7,163 nucleotides of DNA from an uncultured Clostridia bacterium. Lineage in GTDB: Bacteria; Bacillota; Clostridia; Christensenellales; CAG-917. Positions within the stretch are counted from its first letter, which is position 1, and each line of letters begins with the position of its first letter. Where the stretch lies: contig CANQCC010000075.1 in NCBI GenBank assembly GCA_947589635.1, forward strand, positions 1-7,163, given 5' to 3'. This document shows positions 1 through 6,377 of this stretch, one piece after another. The position numbers and the translations under genes are program-made. Under the pieces are notes generated by a model. It was not told the DNA's origin and searched no databases. It worked only from the letters and a program-made list of their open reading frames with translations.

Positions 1-874
1 CCGGATTGCATCCGCGGCGCACGTTGACAAGCCCCTGCTCGATGATCTCGCCGTTTTCGTCATACTTTACGACGGTAAGTTGAAGCTGCTCGTCGCTGTC
101 CGCCTCCTTCAATTTTGAAAGATCTGCGTACGGCACGGCGTATTCAAGCTGCACTCCGTTGACCGCATATATAAATTCTCCGTCGTCAAACGGCGAATAG
201 TACCTCTTTTTTGCGACTATGTTGATGCGTTTTCCTCCGCGCATGACCCGAAACTTCGCGCTGTCGCCCAAGCCGTCGAAGGCCTTGTCGAGGTCTTCCT
301 GCACCATGATATTGACCTGTTTGCCGTTTATCTTAAGTATGACGTCGCCCTGCAAGAGGCATTCGCTTGCGTTTATCTGCTCCTCGCCGTAGTGCGTGCC
401 CACGACGTTGGGTAATATCTGTCCGTATGCGGTAAAAAATATCGTGATGATAAATATCGCGGACAGAAAATTCATAAACGCGCCCGAAAACAGCACGATA
501 AGCCGCTTCCATGCGGGTTGATTGTTGAACGCGTCGGGATCTTTGACGGGATTTCCGTTCTCGTCGCGCACCATCTCGCCGTTTTCGTCGTACAGATTGC
601 CCTCTTCGTCCTCGCCGTGGAAGGCGCAGAATCCGCCGACGAGAAAAGGCCTGATAGAAAAAAGCTCGCCGTTTTTCTTGTTGCGGCGTTTGAATATCTT
701 AGGCCCGAATCCTATCGCGAACTCGTCTATCTTGAAGCCGAGCAGCTTCCCCGCCGTGTAATGCCCAAGCTCATGGACGATTATCATCACCATAAGCGCA
801 AGCAACGCGAGCAATATATAGCCTATATATTTGAATACTTCCGCGGCAGTGACCGCAAGCACAGCGATATGCAC
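1..874 (-). CDS. rseP: RseP/RasP-type site-2 zinc metalloprotease, 3' end missing
   Basis: Membrane-embedded zinc protease of the site-2 family, which cleaves transmembrane segments of anti-sigma factors and leftover signal peptides. I chose the GTG at 874-872, which directly abuts the dxr stop (875-877) and has GGGAG at 883-887, 8 bases upstream. The next in-frame methionine is too late because it lies inside the first membrane helix. Visible in 291 residues: a hydrophobic helix about 17-33 ending in the zinc/catalytic motif HELGH (34-38), the GF and GP context that follows, a second helix about 125-150 with SGAFMN (130-135), and a PDZ-like domain from about 152 with QGDVILKING (175-184). 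The C-terminal helices with the third zinc ligand lie beyond the window. A polar stretch of about 20 residues (91-111) with two DENG motifs sits between the first beta region and helix two. Last gene of the frr-to-rseP run seen here. Confidence 0.93.
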   Translation of the reverse strand, partial: MHIAVLAVTAAEVFKYIGYILLALLALMVMIIVHELGHYTAGKLLGFKIDEFAIGFGPKIFKRRNKKNGELFSIRPFLVGGFCAFHGEDEEGNLYDENGEMVRDENGNPVKDPDAFNNQPAWKRLIVLFSGAFMNFLSAIFIITIFFTAYGQILPNVVGTHYGEEQINASECLLQGDVILKINGKQVNIMVQEDLDKAFDGLGDSAKFRVMRGGKRINIVAKKRYYSPFDDGEFIYAVNGVQLEYAVPYADLSKLKEADSDEQLQLTVVKYDENGEIIEQGLVNVRRGCNP

Positions 875-2026
875 TTATTTTACTCCCAATATACCGTAAG
901 TATATTTTCTTGCGTCCTCATCTATGCTAAGCACGTCGTCGATGTCGACGGTTTTTTGTCCCGAAAATTTGCCGAGAACTTTATTTAGGACCGCGGCGAT
1001 ATCCGTAAACTTTATCTTGCCGCGCAAAAACTCCTCAACAAGCGCCTCGTCCGCGGCGGAGACGGCTATGCACGCCTCCTCGCCGAGTTTTGCCGCCTCA
1101 AGCGCGACCGCAAGACAAGGATATCTTTCAAAGTCAGGCTTTGCAAAGTGCAACGCACCGATGTCCGCAAGCGAGATACGCTCCACACTGTCCTCGCCGT
1201 GCGCGGGATAATAAAGCGCGCTCTCGATGGCAAGCGCCATATCCGGCGCCGAAACAAGCGCTTTTTGCGAGCCGTCCGACAACTCCACAAGCGAGTGGAT
1301 GACGCTTTCGGAATGCATAAGCACCTCGACGGCGCTCGCCTCCACGTCGAAAAGCCTCATCGCCTCTATGACCTCAAGCCCCTTGTTGAACAGCGTAGCG
1401 CTGTCCACGGTAATTTTTTTGCCCATCTTCCACACGGGATGAGCAAGCGCTTCTGCGGGCGTGACCCTTGAAAACGCTTCTTTGGGAAGGTCTCTGAGAG
1501 CGCCGCCGCTTGCGGTGAGAATGAGGCTTTTCACCTGCTTTTTGTCCTCTCCGCGCAGCAGCTCGAAGATCGCCGAATGTTCGGTATCGAGGGGCAGAAT
1601 TTTGCCGCCGAATTTCTTTTCAAGCGCCTTCAAGTGCCTGCCCGCCGCAACTATGGTCTCCTTGTTTGCGATGGCAAGCGTGCCGCCTCTTTTAAGCACT
1701 GCCTCCGCCGCCCACAGCCCCGCCATACCGCTGACGGCAAGCACGGTGATATCCGCGTGCATACTTGCAAGCTCCTCAAGTGATGATAGGCATTTTGTAA
1801 ACTTTTTATCCTCTATGAGGTCGAAAATCGAACTTTGCACCTCGACGGCGCCGTCCGGATAGTAGTAATATTTTGGAGAATATTTCTCGATCTGCGCTCT
1901 TAACAGCTCGCCGTTTTTGTACGCCGAAAGCCCGACCGCCCTGAAGGCTTCGGGATGTCTGTCGATGACTTTAAGCACCTGCGTTCCAACCGAACCTGTG
2001 CTTCCCAAAATCGAAACCGTTTTCAT
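875..2026 (-). CDS. dxr: 1-deoxy-D-xylulose 5-phosphate reductoisomerase
   Basis: Catalyses the NADPH-dependent rearrangement and reduction of 1-deoxyxylulose 5-phosphate to 2-C-methylerythritol 4-phosphate, the committed step of the MEP isoprenoid pathway, in the cytoplasm. At 383 residues it has normal family length. The N-terminal NADPH-binding motif GSTGSVG is at 8-14 and IANKET at 119-124. The metal-binding segment LDTEHSAIF (146-154) keeps the Asp and Glu ligands but has Thr where Ser is usual. TASGG (171-175), HPVWKMG (196-202), VDSATLFNKGLE (207-218) hold the expected substrate and metal residues. Two usually strong motifs are altered: HSESVIHS (238-245) and PDMALAIESA (261-270). The ATG at 2026 has AAAGG six bases upstream, overlapping the cdsA stop; the gap to cdsA is 9 bases. 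It sits between cdsA and rseP as in other Bacillota. Likely active, though from a divergent lineage. Confidence 0.97.
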   Translation of the reverse strand: MKTVSILGSTGSVGTQVLKVIDRHPEAFRAVGLSAYKNGELLRAQIEKYSPKYYYYPDGAVEVQSSIFDLIEDKKFTKCLSSLEELASMHADITVLAVSGMAGLWAAEAVLKRGGTLAIANKETIVAAGRHLKALEKKFGGKILPLDTEHSAIFELLRGEDKKQVKSLILTASGGALRDLPKEAFSRVTPAEALAHPVWKMGKKITVDSATLFNKGLEVIEAMRLFDVEASAVEVLMHSESVIHSLVELSDGSQKALVSAPDMALAIESALYYPAHGEDSVERISLADIGALHFAKPDFERYPCLAVALEAAKLGEEACIAVSAADEALVEEFLRGKIKFTDIAAVLNKVLGKFSGQKTVDIDDVLSIDEDARKYTYGILGVK

Positions 2027-2035
2027 AATCTGCCT

Positions 2036-3145
2036 TTAGTATCCGTATATGCATACAAGCGCGACGAGCAGCACGACAAGGCCGTACATCACGCTGTCTA
2101 TTCTGTCCAAAAATCCGCCGTGTCCCGGGAAGATCTTTCCGTAATCCTTTATCCCTATCGAGCGTTTTATGCGCGAAGCGGCAAGATCGCCAAGCTCCGA
2201 AATGACCGCGAGAATGGCGCCTAGCGCAAGATAGATGAGCGCGCTCTTCCAAAGTCCGCCCTCCGAGTGCGGAATAAACGGAGTGTACGCGCACTTTTCG
2301 ATAAACTTCGGCGCAAGCTCGCCGCCCACGTACTCGAATATCACCCACAATAGGATCGCGACCGTCATCCCGCCTATTATGCCGCCTATCGCGCCTGCGA
2401 CCGTCTTTTTGGGACTTATGGACGGACAGAGCTTTTTGCCGCCTATCGCCTTGCCAAAGAAGAACGCGAACATGTCGCTGCCGATTATCGGGACGAGAAT
2501 CGCAAACAGCACCGCGAAAAATGCGCTGTATTTATAGCTAATTATGAACGCCGCGCTGAAAAACATCGTGGGATATACGATAAGAAAGATGTTTGCAAAC
2601 AAGTCGTTGAGGCTCGCCGTCATTTTTACCGTCTTTTTGCATTGATTTGAGGAATTTTCACAACTGGAGCCCCCTTCTACGCTGACGGCGGCAATATATG
2701 CGCTGCCTGCTTCCGCAATATCCTCTTGCGCCTCGTAACTCTTTTTCGCCTCGCAGCTTTCAATCGTTTCTCCGCTTTCGGACGTATTGCCCGGGCTTAC
2801 GCGCTTTGAAGCCGGCTTGAACGTAAATATCGTGAGGCACATCAGCGCCCCCGCAAGCAGCACTATTAGTATGCCCTGTATGCCTGCGCTGACCGAGTTA
2901 ATGCCGCCTCCGATGTAATATTGCATCAGATAGAACACGGGATACAGCGTCACAAGCACAAATATGGGCGGAGCGGCAAACATGTTGTAGCCCGCGCCCT
3001 TCAGGCAGTGGAACATCTCGTAGAGCGACCCCGCAAGGAAGATCAACACGAGCATATCAATAAATATCGGGCTGACAAAATAGCCGCATGCCATAAACGC
3101 GGCGAGAACAAGCACGAGAATTATCGAAGTCAGCGTCCTTTTCAT
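2036..3145 (-). CDS. cdsA: Phosphatidate cytidylyltransferase (CDP-diacylglycerol synthase) with a long hydrophilic insert
   Basis: Integral membrane enzyme that makes CDP-diacylglycerol from phosphatidate and CTP, the branch point of phospholipid synthesis. The family signature near the C-terminus is clear: SELGDLAASRIKR (316-328), then KDYG (333-336) and PGHGGFLDRIDS (340-351). GSDMFAFFFGKAIG (222-235) and ISPKKTVAG (243-251) are also recognisable. Hydrophobic segments lie at about 4-24, 27-45, 58-77, 88-109, 183-203, 207-231, 252-271, 299-317 and 353-368. The protein has 369 residues, against roughly 260-280 in most Bacillota relatives. The excess is mostly a polar Ser/Glu/Lys-rich stretch at about 112-169, with Cys at 131, 162 and 169, between two membrane segments. 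The SPKKT motif is followed by V-A-G where V/W-E-G is usual. Start ATG at 3145 has a modest AGGG upstream; it follows the uppS stop by 12 bases. Confidence 0.95.
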   Translation of the reverse strand: MKRTLTSIILVLVLAAFMACGYFVSPIFIDMLVLIFLAGSLYEMFHCLKGAGYNMFAAPPIFVLVTLYPVFYLMQYYIGGGINSVSAGIQGILIVLLAGALMCLTIFTFKPASKRVSPGNTSESGETIESCEAKKSYEAQEDIAEAGSAYIAAVSVEGGSSCENSSNQCKKTVKMTASLNDLFANIFLIVYPTMFFSAAFIISYKYSAFFAVLFAILVPIIGSDMFAFFFGKAIGGKKLCPSISPKKTVAGAIGGIIGGMTVAILLWVIFEYVGGELAPKFIEKCAYTPFIPHSEGGLWKSALIYLALGAILAVISELGDLAASRIKRSIGIKDYGKIFPGHGGFLDRIDSVMYGLVVLLVALVCIYGY

Positions 3146-3157
3146 ATCAACACCCTG

Positions 3158-3811
3158 TCATTTTCCGAATTTGCGCACGCGCTTTTCAAACTCGGCAAGC
3201 GCGGCGTCTGCGTCGTCCGCGGTCATGTCGGGCCAGAGTTTGTCCATAAACATAAGCTCCGCATAGGCGCTTTCGTACAGCATGAAGTTGGAAAGCCTGC
3301 GCTCTCCGCCAGTGCGCACGACCATGTCGAGAGGCGGAAGTCCCGCCGTGCTCAACGAGGACAAAAATTCATCCTCCAAAAAACTGCCCTTGTCGGCGGC
3401 AAGTTTCGCCGCGTGCACTATGTCCGTCTGCGCGCCGTAGTTGAGCGCGATATTCAAAGACGTCCCCTTGTTTATGGAAGTGCGGCGCTCCACGTCGTCG
3501 ACGCTGTCCGCAATGTCATCGCTAAGCGCGTCTATGTCGCCGAAATAGTTTATCCTGAGCGTGCCAAAATAAGTCTTGTTAAATTTGATGACCGCGTCGA
3601 AAATGGCGGACAGCTCGTCTTTAGGCCGTGACAAATTTTCTGTTGAGAGCGCAAATACGCTTATCGCCCCCACCCCGCGCTGCTCCAGTCTGCCCGCTAC
3701 GCGCAAAAGAGCTTCAAGCCCGTGCTTGTAGCCCTCATAGCGCGGCATGCCGTGAGCCTGCGCCCACCTGCCGTTTCCGTCCATAATAAACGCGATGTGG
3801 CGAGGGATCAT
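3158..3811 (-). CDS. uppS: Isoprenyl transferase, probable undecaprenyl diphosphate synthase
   Basis: Cis-prenyltransferase that adds isopentenyl units to farnesyl diphosphate to give undecaprenyl diphosphate, the lipid carrier for peptidoglycan and other wall polymers. HIAFIMDGNGRWA (5-17) is the family signature, with the catalytic Asp at 11 (E. coli D26). R15, R24, S56, E58, R62, R166, R172 and E185 correspond to known E. coli functional residues, and RTGGE plus SNFMLYESAYAEL (174-186) match the family. Departures: Y28 where E. coli has H43, L60 where Trp is usual in STENW, and NYGAQ (124-128) where NYGGR is common. At 217 residues it is shorter than the usual 230-250. Its ATG shares one base with the frr TGA stop (TGATG at 3809-3813), which suggests translational coupling; the nearest Shine-Dalgarno-like AGGAG lies about 15 bases upstream, which is far. 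Function by context and motifs is secure; product chain length is inferred. Confidence 0.94.
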   Translation of the reverse strand: MIPRHIAFIMDGNGRWAQAHGMPRYEGYKHGLEALLRVAGRLEQRGVGAISVFALSTENLSRPKDELSAIFDAVIKFNKTYFGTLRINYFGDIDALSDDIADSVDDVERRTSINKGTSLNIALNYGAQTDIVHAAKLAADKGSFLEDEFLSSLSTAGLPPLDMVVRTGGERRLSNFMLYESAYAELMFMDKLWPDMTADDADAALAEFEKRVRKFGK

Positions 3812-4386
3812 CAGATGGACAAGATCTCCTGCTCTTTCTCCTTGAAGGTCTTGTCGACCTCGTCAAATTGTTTGGAGAGCGCCTTGTCAACGTCGGCAAG
3901 GAAGTTTTTGAGGTCATCCTCGGTTATCGTGGACGCTTTTTCAAGTTTCTTAAGCTCCTCAACGGCGTCGCGACGAGCGTTGCGCATGACGACCTTAGTC
4001 TCCTCATAATAGCCTTTCGCCTCTTTTACGACGGCGCGGCGGCGCTCCTCGTTCAGCTCCGGGAAGACGAGGCGAATGACTATGCCGTCGTTGTTTGGGT
4101 TTATCCCGACGTTTGCGGCAAGTATAGCGCGCTCTATCGCCTTAAGCTGCGACTTATCCCACGGCGCAATGACAAGCAGCCTTGCTTCGGGCACCGTGAT
4201 GTTGGCCATCTGATTTATGGGAGTGGGCGTGCCGTAATAGTCCACAAGCACCTTGTCAAGGATGTGCGGATTTGCTCTGCCCGCTCTGAGCGCGCGCAAT
4301 TGGACCTTATAATTGTCCATCGTCTTTGCAAATTGCTCGTTGAGATCGTCAAATACTAGATCGACTTCTTCAATGTTATATGCCAT
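3811..4386 (-). CDS. frr: Ribosome recycling factor
   Basis: Cytoplasmic factor that, with EF-G, splits the post-termination ribosome into subunits. The 191 residues are close to the usual 185. Typical blocks are present: LRAGRANPHILDKV (32-45) in the first long helix, the beta-domain stretch with YYGTPTPINQMA (50-61) and VPEARLLVI (65-73), then GIVIRLVFPELNEERR, and the second helical part MRNARRDAVEELKK followed by the ITEDDLKNF region. The protein forms the three-helix bundle plus beta domain of the family. ATG at 4386 has a strong GGAGG at 4393-4397, six bases upstream. It is the first gene after the 252-base gap and probably the first of an frr-uppS-cdsA-dxr-rseP operon driven by the promoter at 4414-4442. 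It overlaps uppS by one base. Confidence 0.98.
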   Translation of the reverse strand: MAYNIEEVDLVFDDLNEQFAKTMDNYKVQLRALRAGRANPHILDKVLVDYYGTPTPINQMANITVPEARLLVIAPWDKSQLKAIERAILAANVGINPNNDGIVIRLVFPELNEERRRAVVKEAKGYYEETKVVMRNARRDAVEELKKLEKASTITEDDLKNFLADVDKALSKQFDEVDKTFKEKEQEILSI

Positions 4387-4413
4387 AATTTACCTCCGAT
4401 AAAGTCTTGATAT

Positions 4414-4442
4414 ATTATAACAAACTATCTTCAATAAATCAA
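4414..4442 (-). promoter_or_regulatory. Probable sigma-A-type promoter for the frr operon
   Basis: Minus strand: -35 TTGATT (4437-4442), 17-base spacer, -10 TATAAT (4414-4419) preceded by TGT, an extended -10. The start of transcription would fall near 4407, giving a leader of about 20 bases that contains the frr GGAGG. It lies downstream of the pyrH terminator and directly ahead of frr, where a promoter for frr-uppS-cdsA-dxr-rseP is expected. Confidence 0.8.
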
Positions 4443-4450
4443 GATAAACT

Positions 4451-4469
4451 TGCGCGACGTGCGCGCACG
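4451..4469. repeat. GC-rich palindrome in the pyrH-frr gap
   Basis: CGTGCGCGCACG (4458-4469) is a perfect 12-base palindrome. An alternative overlapping inverted repeat, TGCGCG (4451-4456) with CGCGCA (4462-4467) and a 5-base loop, uses the same bases. It stands alone in otherwise AT-rich sequence, between the two promoter candidates: just downstream of the distal start site and centred about 57 bases upstream of the proximal one. It could be a protein-binding site or a leader hairpin; no known regulator site is recognised. Confidence 0.5.
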
Positions 4470-4483
4470 AGATTTTATATGAT

Positions 4484-4512
4484 ATTTTAACGCCGAAAAA
4501 TTCAAATTTCAA
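4484..4512 (-). promoter_or_regulatory. Second candidate promoter upstream of frr
   Basis: Minus strand: -35 TTGAAA (4507-4512), 17-base spacer, -10 TAAAAT (4484-4489); each hexamer is one base off consensus. Transcription would start near 4477 and give a leader of about 90 bases that includes the GC-rich palindrome at 4458-4469. The region is AT-rich, which raises the chance of accidental matches. Confidence 0.5.
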
Positions 4513-4570
4513 AACATTGAGCGATTATGTCAAAGAATCAAATAACCGGATATCTAATCGAACGTATTCT

Positions 4571-4603
4571 AAAAAAAGACAGGTGATTTGCCCGTCTTTT
4601 TTT
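4571..4603 (-). terminator. Intrinsic terminator after pyrH
   Basis: Six-base stem (4578-4583 with 4591-4596) around a 7-base loop, flanked by 7 A and 7 T. The one imperfect pair is a G-U wobble in the minus-strand RNA (GACGGG with CCUGUC) but an A-C mismatch in plus-strand RNA, so it favours termination of minus-strand transcription, as expected for pyrH. It starts 35 bases after the pyrH stop. Confidence 0.87.
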
Positions 4604-4604
4604 G

Positions 4605-4618
4605 ACTTCTTTTGAAGT
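4605..4618 (-). other. Small hairpin between pyrH stop and its terminator
   Basis: Five-base arms ACTTC/GAAGT (4605-4609 and 4614-4618) with a 4-base loop lie directly upstream of the terminator on the minus-strand transcript. It is small and could be chance; a role as a 3' end stabiliser is only a possibility. Confidence 0.3.
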
Positions 4619-4638
4619 TTCGCATTGTAAAGGCCCGC

Positions 4639-5397
4639 TTATTTTTCGCTCTTCCCTATAAATGTGCCTATTCTTTCTCCGAACACCGCGTGCTTTATGC
4701 TGTCCTTTTCAAGCAGGCTGAACGCGATGATGGGGATATTGTTGTCCATGCACATCGTGATAGCGGTGGTGTCCATCGCCTTGAGGCCGAGCGAGATGAC
4801 CTGCATGTAGCTGAGTCTGTCAAATTTTTTGGCGTCCTTATTAACTTTTGGATCGCTATCGTACACGCCGTCCACGTTTTTTGCAAGCAGCAATGCGTCA
4901 GCGCCTATCTCGCACGCCCTGAGCGCAGCGCCCGTGTCCGTAGAGAAGTATGGGTTGCCCGTGCCGCAAGCGAAGATGACTATTCTGCCCTTTTCGAAGT
5001 GGCGAATAGCCTTGCGCAGGATATACGGCTCCGCAACTTTGGTTATCGTAAGCGCCGTCTGCACTCTGACGGGGATGTCGTGCTGCTCCAGTCTGTCCTG
5101 TATCGCAAGCGCGTTCATAACAGTAGCCAGCATGCCCATGTGATCCGCGGCGGAGCGGTTCATTTTGTCGTCCGCCTGCCTTCCGCGCCAGAAGTTGCCT
5201 CCTCCGATGACTATGCCCACTTCAACTCCGAGGCGCCTGACCTCCGCGATCTGCTCGCACACAAAGTCAAGTTTCGAGCTGTCTATGCCCATGCCGCTCT
5301 CGCCTGCAAGAGCCTCGCCCGACAACTTTACGATGACGCGTTTATATTTGACGCGGCTGTCCGTCGTATATGTCGGATATGTCTTGATTTCTTCCAT
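4639..5397 (-). CDS. pyrH: UMP kinase (uridylate kinase)
   Basis: Phosphorylates UMP to UDP with ATP; amino-acid-kinase fold, cytoplasmic hexamer in the family. Numbered from the ATG at 5397 the protein has 252 residues. Visible motifs: [10 protein letters not shown] (24-33), GGGNFWRG (65-72), [15 protein letters not shown] (85-99), [15 protein letters not shown] (123-137), [11 protein letters not shown] (145-155), and [11 protein letters not shown] (173-183). I prefer the ATG because GGAGG lies at 5402-5406, 4 bases upstream, a slightly short spacing. An in-frame TTG at 5421-5419 would add eight residues but has no ribosome binding site. Even with the ATG there are about 17 residues before [10 protein letters not shown], more than the few seen in B. 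subtilis. A terminator precedes it and another follows it, so it may form a one-gene unit or depend on readthrough from tsf. Confidence 0.97.
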   Translation of the reverse strand: MEEIKTYPTYTTDSRVKYKRVIVKLSGEALAGESGMGIDSSKLDFVCEQIAEVRRLGVEVGIVIGGGNFWRGRQADDKMNRSAADHMGMLATVMNALAIQDRLEQHDIPVRVQTALTITKVAEPYILRKAIRHFEKGRIVIFACGTGNPYFSTDTGAALRACEIGADALLLAKNVDGVYDSDPKVNKDAKKFDRLSYMQVISLGLKAMDTTAITMCMDNNIPIIAFSLLEKDSIKHAVFGERIGTFIGKSEK

Positions 5398-5447
5398 ATT
5401 GCCTCCGAAACCGATATTCAAATCGGATGAATTTTGATTTTGCCCTC

Positions 5448-5479
5448 AAAAAAAGGAATGACAAGCATTCCTTTTTTTT
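5448..5479 (-). terminator. Intrinsic terminator after tsf
   Basis: In the minus-strand RNA the stem GGAAUG/CAUUCC (5455-5460 with 5466-5471) encloses a 5-base loop. It is flanked by 8 A upstream and 7 U downstream, which can extend the helix. It begins 4 bases past the tsf stop. The symmetrical A/T flanks would let it act in both directions. Because pyrH begins only about 50 bases downstream, it separates rpsB-tsf from pyrH or acts as a partial terminator. Confidence 0.85.
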
Positions 5480-5483
5480 CGTC

Positions 5484-6350
5484 TTACTTGAGACCCGCTT
5501 GCGACATGACTTCGCCGACGAAGTCGTCCTGTCTCTTTTGCAGGCCCTCGCCCATTGCGTAACGGGTGAAGCGGATGATCTTTGCGTCGCCGTTCTGCTT
5601 GAGGTATTGACCTATCGTCAGATCGCCGTTCTTGACGAACACCTGCTCGTTGAGGCAGACCTCTTTATAGTACTTCTGCACTCTGCCCTCTATCATCTTT
5701 TCGATAATGTTGAGGGGCTTGGGATTGGGCTCGTTGAGGGCTTGCGCTCTCAAGATCTCTCTCTCGTGATCGAGCTCCGTCGTGGGAACTTCGTCCTTGG
5801 AGACATATTGAGCGTTTGCCGCGGCTATTTGCAGAGCGATGTCGTGAATGACTTCGGGCGCGGTGCCCTCGGACGCCTCGACAAGCACGCCGATCTTGCC
5901 GCCCATGTGGATATAGGAATCTATCGCGCTGCCGTTTTCGGTGTAAAGCGTATAGCGACGGATGGAGAGTTTCTCGCCCATCTTCATGACGTATTCGTTG
6001 GTGATGGGTTGGACCGCTGCGATGACTTCCTCGACGGGGACGGGATTTGCGAGGATATAATCCGCGACCTTATCCACATACTCCTTGAACACGGGGCCGC
6101 CCGCTACGAAGTCGGATTCGCAATTGACCTCAAGAAGGACGTGATTTTTGCCGCAGCTCTTCGCATAGACAATGCCTTCGGCGGCTATTCTGCCCTCTTT
6201 CTTGGCGGCAGTAGCCATGCCCTTTTCGCGCAGATAGTCGATAGCGGCTTCCATATCGCCGTCGGTCGCCACGAGCGCCTTTTTGCAATCCATCATGCCA
6301 ACGCCTGTGCGCTGACGAAGTTCCATAACATCTTTGCTTGTGAATGCCAT
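5484..6350 (-). CDS. tsf: Elongation factor Ts
   Basis: Guanine nucleotide exchange factor that recycles EF-Tu-GDP to EF-Tu-GTP. The 288 residues fit the family. The N-terminal UBA-like domain contains [17 protein letters not shown] (10-26) and the DYLREKG (38-44) helix end. The EF-Tu contact segment reads ESDFVAGG (78-85), where TDFVA followed by a charged residue is more usual; the Asp and Phe are kept. The dimerisation core shows [12 protein letters not shown] (147-158) and [15 protein letters not shown] (169-183), and the later [14 protein letters not shown] (227-240) block is typical. ATG at 6350 has AGGAG at 6358-6362 with 7-base spacing. It lies 27 bases after rpsB, the standard rpsB-tsf pair, and ends just before an intrinsic terminator. 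Confidence 0.98.
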   Translation of the reverse strand: MAFTSKDVMELRQRTGVGMMDCKKALVATDGDMEAAIDYLREKGMATAAKKEGRIAAEGIVYAKSCGKNHVLLEVNCESDFVAGGPVFKEYVDKVADYILANPVPVEEVIAAVQPITNEYVMKMGEKLSIRRYTLYTENGSAIDSYIHMGGKIGVLVEASEGTAPEVIHDIALQIAAANAQYVSKDEVPTTELDHEREILRAQALNEPNPKPLNIIEKMIEGRVQKYYKEVCLNEQVFVKNGDLTIGQYLKQNGDAKIIRFTRYAMGEGLQKRQDDFVGEVMSQAGLK

Positions 6351-6377
6351 ATATATTCTCCTGATATTCTTTTTGGA

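Noticed and set aside
518..988. Plus-strand open frame of 156 codons opposite rseP and the end of dxr
   Set aside because: It crosses the rseP start and dxr stop on the opposite strand, where both genes have clear motifs; no sign of independent coding.
2921..3631. Plus-strand open frame of 236 codons opposite uppS and the start of cdsA
   Set aside because: It spans two real genes on the other strand and their junction, with His/Arg/Lys-rich composition typical of a shadow frame.
3868..4359. Plus-strand open frame of 163 codons opposite frr
   Set aside because: Fully antisense to a highly conserved gene and without recognisable features.
4514..4540. A perfect TTGACA on the minus strand (4528-4533) as another -35 element
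   Set aside because: No acceptable -10 hexamer occurs at 16-18 bases downstream, so it was not called a promoter.
5411..5426. Small inverted repeat CCGAT/ATCGG upstream of pyrH as an operator or leader element
   Set aside because: Arms of only five bases around a 6-base loop; too weak to separate from chance.
4612..5430. Plus-strand open frame of 272 codons opposite pyrH
   Set aside because: It lies wholly antisense to the well-conserved pyrH and its terminators, shows no recognisable domain, and is explained by codon bias in the real gene.
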